The notes under the pieces were generated by a model. The model was not told where the DNA came from. It did not search any database and saw only the letters and a list, made by a program, of their open reading frames with translations. From the NCBI GenBank assembly GCA_023410975.1, contig JAEYPG010000408.1, positions 1 to 13,149 of the forward strand: a stretch of 13,149 nt of DNA. The letters are read 5' to 3'. A program made the position numbers and the translations under genes. This document shows, piece after piece, positions 1-5,042 of this stretch. This DNA is from Pseudomonadota bacterium (lineage in GTDB: Bacteria; Pseudomonadota; Gammaproteobacteria; Burkholderiales; Burkholderiaceae_C). The first letter of the stretch is position 1. Every line of letters begins with the position of its first letter.

Positions 1-119
1 CCGGGGTGGTGAAGTGTGGGGGTGACGCCACCGCCCGGGCGCCCGCCGCGCAGGGGGGGGTGGCGGCGCCCGCAGCCGTGCTGCCGGAGCGAGGGGCGGC
101 GCGCTGCAACAATCGGCGC

Positions 120-1412
120 GTGAGCAATACCCCCGACACCCATTCCCGCCCCGCGGCGGCCCCCGTCCTGACCACCCTGGACAACGGCGTGCGCGTCGTC
201 ACCATCCCCATGCCGCACCTGCGCAGCGCCAGCGTCGCGGTGTTCGTGCGCACGGGCTCGCGCAACGAGAGCGCCAGGCTCAACGGCATCTCCCACTTCC
301 TGGAGCACATGGCCTTCAAGGGCACGGCCACGCGCGACGTGCAGGCCATCAACCTCGATGCCGAGCGCATCGGGGCCGACATGAACGCCTACACCTCCAA
401 GGACACCACCGTCTACTACCTCAACGGCCTGGGCCGCGACGCGACGCGCATGCTGGAGATGCTGGCCGACGTGGTGCTGCACAGCACCTTCCCCGAGGCC
501 GAGATCGAGCGCGAGCGCGAGGTGCTGCTGCAGGAGCTCATCGAGTACGAGGAGGACCCGCAGTCCGTCGTGTCGCAGTTGCTGGACGTGGCGGCCTACG
601 GCAAGCAGCCGCTGGCGCGGCCCATCATCGGTACCAAGCGGCACATCGAGCGCATCGCGCGCGCGGACCTGGTGGAGTACGTGCGGCACCACTATGCCGG
701 TGCCAACGTCGTGGTCGCCGCCGGCGGTGCGGTGGACGCGGCGCGAGTCGAGCAGGCGGCCGAGCGGCTCTTCGGCGCGCTGCCGCGCGGCGAGGAGAAC
801 CGCGGCGCGGCCGTGGAGCACCTGGGCGGTCTGCAGTCGCGCCGGCGCGCGGGCATCTCGCAGGTCTACAGCTCCATCGGGCTGCCGCTGCCCACGCTGA
901 AGCAGGGCCACCAGGCCGGCGCGCTGGCCGCCACGCTCTTCGGCGGCGGCATGAGCGCCCCGCTGGTGGACGAGGTGCGCGAGCGCCGCGGCCTGGCCTA
1001 CCACGTGGCCAGCGAGGCCGAACTCAGCGACGTGCACGGGCTGCTGGTCATCGACGCCATCACGCAGCCCGACAAGCTGCTGGAGTACATGCGCACCGTG
1101 GGCGCGCTGCTGAAGCGGCAGGCCGAGGGCATCGCGCCGCAGCACCTGGAGCGCGCGCGCAACCAGTTGCTGGTGCAGGCGGTGCACAAGCAGGAACGGC
1201 CCTTCAGCGCCATCGAGGCCGCGGCGGAGCAGCTCTTCGTGCACGGCCGGCTCATCGATGCGCAGGAGACCGTGCGGCAGATCGAGGCCGTCACGGCCGA
1301 GGAGGTGCGCGCGGTGTTCGAAGCGGTGCTGACCGCCAAGCCCGCCGTGGGCCTGGCCAGCCGCGGCGCGGTGGGCGAGGTGCTGCAGGCGCTGGAGGCT
1401 GCGCTGGCCTGA
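120..1412 (+). CDS. M16 family (insulinase/processing-peptidase-like) zinc metallopeptidase
   Basis: This is a 430-residue inverse-zincin peptidase of the PqqL/mitochondrial-processing-peptidase-like group. The zinc motif HFLEH is at residues 59-63 (His59, Glu62, His63), and Glu139 in VLLQELIEYEEDP lies 76 residues after the second His, the spacing of beta-MPP-type enzymes. The C-terminal M16 half is recognisable from GGGMSAPLVDEVRERRGLAYHV. Length fits single-chain bacterial M16B proteins. I chose the GTG at 120 (VSNTPDTHS...) because the upstream in-frame extension to 6 is low-complexity and unlike the family; a start a few codons away is possible. No signal peptide is visible, so it is probably cytoplasmic. 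Substrate is unknown. Bases 1-119 hold nothing else I can name. Family call is secure; start is less so. Confidence 0.9.
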   Translation: MSNTPDTHSRPAAAPVLTTLDNGVRVVTIPMPHLRSASVAVFVRTGSRNESARLNGISHFLEHMAFKGTATRDVQAINLDAERIGADMNAYTSKDTTVYYLNGLGRDATRMLEMLADVVLHSTFPEAEIEREREVLLQELIEYEEDPQSVVSQLLDVAAYGKQPLARPIIGTKRHIERIARADLVEYVRHHYAGANVVVAAGGAVDAARVEQAAERLFGALPRGEENRGAAVEHLGGLQSRRRAGISQVYSSIGLPLPTLKQGHQAGALAATLFGGGMSAPLVDEVRERRGLAYHVASEAELSDVHGLLVIDAITQPDKLLEYMRTVGALLKRQAEGIAPQHLERARNQLLVQAVHKQERPFSAIEAAAEQLFVHGRLIDAQETVRQIEAVTAEEVRAVFEAVLTAKPAVGLASRGAVGEVLQALEAALA

Positions 1413-1431
1413 GGCCGCGCCCGTGGGGCGC

Positions 1432-1486
1432 CTGTCGCTGCGACAGCTGTCGCGCCGGCGCCACCGTTGCATGCGACACCTGTCGC
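1432..1486. promoter_or_regulatory. Tandem palindromic operator-like array (GCGACA-N2-TGTCGC)
   Basis: Two copies of GCGACA-N2-TGTCGC are seen: GCGACAGCTGTCGC at 1440-1453, a perfect 14-bp palindrome, and GCGACACCTGTCGC at 1473-1486. Starts are 33 bp apart, about three helical turns. An extra half-site TGTCGC at 1433-1438 forms a second, overlapping palindrome with GCGACA at 1440-1445. The array lies 160-214 bp upstream of the quinoprotein start. Regular helical spacing suggests a dimeric regulator binding cooperatively on one face. Which protein binds is unknown; the Crp/Fnr regulator at 4620-3838 is a candidate only by proximity. A stem-loop role in the transcript is an alternative. Confidence 0.45.
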
Positions 1487-1510
1487 CGCCCGGCGCTCCC
1501 GCGCCGGGCG
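1487..1510. terminator. Perfect 10-bp GC hairpin, possible terminator of the M16 gene
   Basis: CGCCCGGCGC (1487-1496) and GCGCCGGGCG (1501-1510) pair perfectly around a TCCC loop, 75 bases after the M16 stop codon. The stem is strong, but no T run follows it directly (only a CTTTT at about 1540), so it is not a textbook intrinsic terminator. It may stop or pause transcription, or protect the 3' end of the M16 mRNA. Confidence 0.35.
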
Positions 1511-1590
1511 CACCGGCCTCGTCTCGCTCTGTGCCGGGGGCTTTTCAAGCCTGCCGCGTTTCATGGCATGGAAGCTGCGGATCTCTTCGC

Positions 1591-1606
1591 GGCGACTTCG
1601 GTCGCC
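1591..1606 (+). promoter_or_regulatory. UUCG-capped hairpin in the leader of the quinoprotein gene
   Basis: GGCGAC-TTCG-GTCGCC forms a 6-bp stem closed by a UUCG tetraloop, about 40 bases before the GTG start at 1646. The C(UUCG)G tetraloop is exceptionally stable, so the hairpin would form in the mRNA leader if transcription begins upstream. A role in mRNA stability or translation is inference. Confidence 0.35.
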
Positions 1607-1645
1607 TGCGACTTCCGCAAACAACGAGCTTCCAGGAGACAAGCC

Positions 1646-3328
1646 GTGAAGAACCTGTTCGGCAGCATCAAGGGGTGGAGTCCCGCAGGCGCGCTGTGCG
1701 CCATCGGTTTGCTGGTCGGCATGCCGGCCGGCGCGGCGGGCAGCGGCCCGGGTTTTGATGATCCCGACAACTGGCCGCAGTACCACCGCAGCCACAACGC
1801 CTGGCGCTTCAGCCCGCTCGCGCAGATCGACAAGCGCAACGTGTCGCGGCTGCGCGTGGCCTGGATCCACCAGCCCGGCGTGATCACGCACGGCCTGCAG
1901 GCCACGCCCATCGTGGTGGACGGGGTGCTCTACACCATTGCCGCCGACAACAACGTCTTCGCGCTGGACGCGGCCAGCGGCCGCATCCTGTGGCGCTATG
2001 CGCCCAAGCTGGACCCGATCGTCAAGGAGGTGTTCTACGGCTCGGCCAGCCGCGGCGTGACCGTCGGGCGCGGCAAGGTGTTCGTCGGCACGCTGGACGG
2101 GCGCTTCATCGCGCTGGACCAGAAGACGGGCAAGCCGCTGTGGTCCACGCAGCTCAGCGACATGAAGAACGAGTACGGCGCGCTGTTCTCCTCGCCGCCG
2201 CAGCTCGCCGGGGACATCCTCTTCGGCGGCACCACGGGCGGCGACCAGCCCACCATCGGCAAGATCTTCGCGGTCAAGGCCGACACCGGCGAGCGCGCCT
2301 GGACCTTCGAGGTGCCGCGCGACGACCCCAAGAGCTGGCCCGGCGACAGCCGCAAGAAGGGCGGCGGCTCGGCCTGGCTGCCCGGCACCTACGACCCGGG
2401 CAGCGACACCATCTACATCGGCACCAGCAACGCCGCGCCGGACTTCAACCGGGACGACCGCATGGGCGACAACCTCTACACCGCCACGCTGCTGGCGCTG
2501 GACCCGAAGACCGGCCAGGTGAAGTGGCACCGCCAGGAGGTGCCCAACGACACCTGGGACTTCGATGCCGCCTACGAGGCGCTGCTGGTGCCCGACGGCA
2601 AGGGCAAGCAGGCGCTGGTGCACCTGAACAAGAACGGTTTTGTTTACGTGATGAACCCGGCGGACGGCTCGATCCGCAACGTCTGGCAGTACACCGAGAA
2701 CATGAACTGGGCCAAGGGCGTGGACCCGAAGACCGGCCTGCCCATCGACCCCGTGCACCCCGAGACCGGCAAGCAAAAGCTGCACTGTCCGAACCTGCTG
2801 GGCGCGCGCAGCTGGAACCACGGCGCCTACAACCCGAACACGAAGCTCTGGTACTCGCACGGCATGGAGGTGTGCAACACCGTGACCAGCGCCAAGCAGG
2901 GCGAGGTGCCGGGCATCGGCATGCTGTCGCTGGGGCTGTCGGAGATCACGCTGACCGACCCGCCGGGCAAGAAGGCCGACGGCTGGCTGGGCGCCTTCGA
3001 CCCGCTCACGGGCAAGCAGGCCTGGAAGGTGCGCTTCGAGCTGCCGCCGCTGAGCTCGGCGCTGGCCACCGCCGGCGGCCTGGTGTTCACCGGCGACATG
3101 CAGGGCCGGCTCTACGCCTTCGACGCCGACAACGGCAAGGAGCTCTGGAAATTCAACGCCGGCTCGGGCGTGCGCGGCGGGCCGATCAGCTACGCCGTCA
3201 ACGGCAAGCAGTACATCGTGATCCCCACCGGGCTGGGCTCGCACGCGCCGGGCTTCCTCACCGGTGCCTTCCCGCAGATCCGCGACCTGCCCGGCGGTGC
3301 CGCGCTGATCGCCTTCACGGTCGACTGA
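1646..3328 (+). CDS. Periplasmic PQQ-dependent (quinoprotein) dehydrogenase
   Basis: A 560-residue eight-bladed beta-propeller oxidoreductase of the quinoprotein alcohol dehydrogenase family, exported to the periplasm. Residues 1-32 look like a signal peptide (MKNLFGSIKG..., hydrophobic core, Ala/Gly-rich end). Repeated W-docking motifs are clear: VFALDAASGRILW, FIALDQKTGKPLW, LLALDPKTGQVKW, LYAFDADNGKELW. Against methanol dehydrogenase, Asn262 (GTSN) matches the metal-binding Asn, Asp305 (in DTWDFD) the catalytic Asp, and Lys329 (NKNGF) the PQQ-contacting Arg/Lys. Asp307 sits two residues after the catalytic Asp, as in lanthanide-using enzymes. The metal-ligand Glu appears replaced by Asp200, and the Cys-Cys pair by Phe130-Tyr131. 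The GTG start at 1646 has AGGAG seven bases upstream. No heme motif is present; the cytochrome at 3431 is the likely electron acceptor. Substrate is not readable from sequence. Confidence 0.88.
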   Translation: MKNLFGSIKGWSPAGALCAIGLLVGMPAGAAGSGPGFDDPDNWPQYHRSHNAWRFSPLAQIDKRNVSRLRVAWIHQPGVITHGLQATPIVVDGVLYTIAADNNVFALDAASGRILWRYAPKLDPIVKEVFYGSASRGVTVGRGKVFVGTLDGRFIALDQKTGKPLWSTQLSDMKNEYGALFSSPPQLAGDILFGGTTGGDQPTIGKIFAVKADTGERAWTFEVPRDDPKSWPGDSRKKGGGSAWLPGTYDPGSDTIYIGTSNAAPDFNRDDRMGDNLYTATLLALDPKTGQVKWHRQEVPNDTWDFDAAYEALLVPDGKGKQALVHLNKNGFVYVMNPADGSIRNVWQYTENMNWAKGVDPKTGLPIDPVHPETGKQKLHCPNLLGARSWNHGAYNPNTKLWYSHGMEVCNTVTSAKQGEVPGIGMLSLGLSEITLTDPPGKKADGWLGAFDPLTGKQAWKVRFELPPLSSALATAGGLVFTGDMQGRLYAFDADNGKELWKFNAGSGVRGGPISYAVNGKQYIVIPTGLGSHAPGFLTGAFPQIRDLPGGAALIAFTVD

Positions 3329-3383
3329 ACGGCCGCTTCCCCTCGCGCATGGCGGTGGCCGGGTGAGTGCGGCCATCGCTTGG

Positions 3384-3417
3384 GGAGGGCGGCCGCCCGC
3401 GGCCGTCCTCCGTTTTT
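3384..3417 (+). terminator. Strong intrinsic terminator between dehydrogenase and cytochrome
   Basis: A 12-bp GC-rich stem, left arm 3384-3395 and right arm 3400-3411 with one G-U pair (3389/3406), closes on the loop CCCG and is followed after one G by five T (3413-3417). This is the form of a rho-independent terminator for the plus strand. It begins 56 bases after the dehydrogenase stop and ends 13 bases before the cytochrome start. The cytochrome must therefore depend on readthrough, processing, or a promoter overlapping the hairpin. Confidence 0.75.
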
Positions 3418-3430
3418 CCCCGTTTCCGCG

Positions 3431-3871
3431 ATGAGCATTTCCATGGTTGTAACCACGCTCCTGACCCGCGCCGTGCCGGCCGGCCTGGTGGCCGCGGCGG
3501 CCCTGCTGCCGCTGCTGGCGCAGTCCGCTGCCCCGCCGGCCGGTGCCGAGGCCGTGCCTGCGGCTGTGCCGGTGGCCGCGCCGGCAGCCCACACGCCCCC
3601 CTTTTCCCTGGACGACCCGGCCCGCATCGAGGCCGGCAAGGGCCGCTTCGGCGCCACCTGCGCTGCGTACTGCCACGGCAGCGGCGGCGTGGGCGGGCGG
3701 GCGCCCAGCTTCAAGGGCCGCAGCGACTTCGTGCCGGCCGATGCCTTCAAGGTGATCAGCGAGGGCCGCCGCGGCACGGACATCATGCCGCCCTGGGGCA
3801 AGACCTTCACGCAGGAGCAGCTCTGGGAGCTGGTGGCCTACCTGCAGTGGTTGTCCACGCAAGCACCGTGA
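3431..3871 (+). CDS. Periplasmic monoheme cytochrome c with a CX3CH heme motif
   Basis: A 146-residue secreted class I cytochrome c. A signal peptide covers about residues 1-33, followed by an Ala/Pro-rich linker and a heme domain. The heme site reads Cys77-Ala-Ala-Tyr-Cys81-His82, with three residues between the cysteines instead of two; His82 is the proximal ligand and Met119 (DIMPPWG) the likely distal ligand. The C-terminal helix LWELVAYLQWL is typical of the family. It follows the quinoprotein gene and probably accepts its electrons, passing them to a terminal oxidase. The ATG at 3431 is chosen for the signal peptide; ATG at 3443 is an alternative, and no clear ribosome-binding site is seen for either. 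The 3' end overlaps the convergent regulator gene by 34 bases. Confidence 0.85.
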   Translation: MSISMVVTTLLTRAVPAGLVAAAALLPLLAQSAAPPAGAEAVPAAVPVAAPAAHTPPFSLDDPARIEAGKGRFGATCAAYCHGSGGVGGRAPSFKGRSDFVPADAFKVISEGRRGTDIMPPWGKTFTQEQLWELVAYLQWLSTQAP

Positions 3872-4620
3872 GCGGATGAGCGCCTCCCGCCCGCGATGCC
3901 GCCGCGCAGCGCGTGGTAGCACTCGCACGCACGCGCGGCGAGGCCCTCGCGGTCGGTGAGGCGGATGCGGCCGCGGCTGTAGCGGATCAGCCCGGCGTCC
4001 TGCAGCCGGCGTGCGCTCTCCGTCACGCCTTCTCGGCGCACGCCCAGCGCGGCGGCCAGGCGCTCCTGCGTCATGAGCAGCTCTTCACCGCGCTGCCGCT
4101 CCGCGGCGCTGAGCAGCCAGCGGCAGAGCTGCTGCTCGATGCAGTGCAGGCGGTTGCATGCGGCGCCCTGCGTGGCCTGCGCCAGCAGCGCCAGCGTGCA
4201 GTGCAGCGCGGCGGCCTGGAATGCGGGCTCTTCGCGGCAGGCACGCTGCAGCGTCTCGCGCCGCATGCGCCAGGCGCAGCCCGGGATCTGCACCACCACG
4301 TCATGGCCGGCGGGCAGCTCCGCCAGGCAGGCTTCGGCGCCCACCATGCCCTCGGCGCCCACCATGGCGACCTCGATGGCCTGGCCGTTGCGCATCACGC
4401 TCAGCACGGAGGCCACCGCATCGACGGGGAACCAGGCGTAGGGCGCCGGCTCGCCGCGCGCCTGCAGCAGCCGGCCGGGCTGGAGGTCCACGGGCTCGGC
4501 CTCGTCATGGGGCGCGGACAGGGCCTGGCGGCGCAGCAGGTCCAGCATGGCGTTGCCGCTGGAGGTCGCGAGCCCGGCGGCCGCCGGGGCGTGCTGGATC
4601 GTGGCTTCTTCAAGGTCCAT
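3838..4620 (-). CDS. Crp/Fnr-family transcriptional regulator
   Basis: A 260-residue regulator with an N-terminal cyclic-nucleotide-binding-like beta-barrel (about residues 25-125), a dimer helix (about 128-170) and a C-terminal winged helix-turn-helix. The helix-turn-helix LLMTQERLAAALGVRREGVTESA lies at 181-203, followed by wing GLIRYSRGRIRLTDRE and the CECY ending seen in a Burkholderiales subgroup. The phosphate-binding Arg-Ser/Thr signature of true cAMP receptors is not seen (GMVGAEACLA in its place), and no N-terminal Cys cluster like that of Fnr exists, so the signal is unknown. I chose the ATG at 4620 (MDLEEATIQ); the frame is open to an ATG at 4767, but that extension looks non-homologous and would swallow the promoter. 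Its stop lies inside the convergent cytochrome gene. Confidence 0.85.
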   Translation of the reverse strand: MDLEEATIQHAPAAAGLATSSGNAMLDLLRRQALSAPHDEAEPVDLQPGRLLQARGEPAPYAWFPVDAVASVLSVMRNGQAIEVAMVGAEGMVGAEACLAELPAGHDVVVQIPGCAWRMRRETLQRACREEPAFQAAALHCTLALLAQATQGAACNRLHCIEQQLCRWLLSAAERQRGEELLMTQERLAAALGVRREGVTESARRLQDAGLIRYSRGRIRLTDREGLAARACECYHALRGGIAGGRRSSAHGACVDNHCR

Positions 4621-4642
4621 GCATGCTGCCTGATGCCGAAAC

Positions 4643-4728
4643 GCGTCAAAGCTTATGCAGGGGCTGCTGGCAGCGGAAACGAGCGCCGCAAAGGAAGGCC
4701 GCAGGGCTCGTGCTTTCGGCGTCAAAGC
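4643..4728. repeat. Pair of direct repeats GCGTCAAAGC upstream of the regulator
   Basis: GCGTCAAAGC occurs at 4643-4652 and again at 4719-4728, 76 bases apart. On the minus strand each reads GCTTTGACGC and contains TTGACG, close to a sigma-70 -35 element, in the leader of the regulator gene. I found no good -10 at the right spacing for either copy, so promoter assignment is weak. Confidence 0.25.
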
Positions 4729-4775
4729 CGATTCGCCGGCTTCCTCCAACGGCTTCGTCACCTCCATGACAAAGC

Positions 4776-4792
4776 GACTACCCGCGGTAGTC
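4776..4792. promoter_or_regulatory. Perfect inverted repeat GACTACC-N3-GGTAGTC in the divergent intergenic region
   Basis: Two 7-base arms (4776-4782 and 4786-4792) flank the spacer CGC. It sits in the 248-base gap between the divergent regulator (start 4620) and the TssF-like gene (start 4869), 76 bases before the latter. Position and symmetry suit an operator for one or both directions. The regulator at 4620 could bind it to control itself or the T6SS operon, but that is inference. The rest of the gap shows no other clear signal. Confidence 0.45.
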
Positions 4793-4868
4793 CAGTTCTC
4801 CCTGTCATGCCGGTGCCGGGCTTCCTAGGCTGTGCCGACACAAGAACGAACGCGGGAAGGCCGCGGGC

Positions 4869-5042
4869 ATGGACGAGCTGCTTCCTCACTACGAAGTCGA
4901 GCTGCGCCGGCTCGCCGACGCCACCCGCTTCGTCGTGCAGTACTCCGCACTGGCGCAGCGGCTGGCGTCGCGGTACCCGGCGCCCGTTCTCCTCGCGTGC
5001 TCTCGCGGCCTGCGAGCCACTGAGCTGAAAGGTTGCCCATGA
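4869..5042 (+). CDS. 57-residue TssF-like N-terminal fragment preceding vgrG
   Basis: The ORF begins MDELLPHYEVELRRL, which matches the conserved start of the T6SS baseplate protein TssF (family pattern MDELLPYYERELxxL). Similarity seems to continue to about residue 34 (YSALAQRLAS, compare YPKIAxRL), then ends in an unrelated tail and a stop. Full TssF is about 600 residues, so this is either a relic of tssF or a free-standing mini-protein. A good ribosome-binding site (GGGAAGG, about eight bases upstream) precedes the ATG, and the stop overlaps the vgrG start as ATGA (5039-5042), which suggests translational coupling. It was found by direct translation. Whether it is made and functional is unknown. 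Confidence 0.6.
   Translation: MDELLPHYEVELRRLADATRFVVQYSALAQRLASRYPAPVLLACSRGLRATELKGCP

Noticed and set aside
6..119. N-terminal extension of the M16 peptidase to an ATG at 6
   Set aside because: The 38 extra residues are low-complexity and unlike the family; translation from GTG 120 leads directly into the conserved domain.
998..3928. 976-codon open frame on the minus strand
   Set aside because: It lies antisense to the M16, quinoprotein and cytochrome genes, has Arg/Ala/Val-rich low-information sequence, and reflects high-GC codon bias of the genes on the other strand.
3913..5028. 371-codon plus-strand open frame over the regulator
   Set aside because: It is antisense to the Crp/Fnr gene, whose translation has clear conserved motifs; this frame has none.
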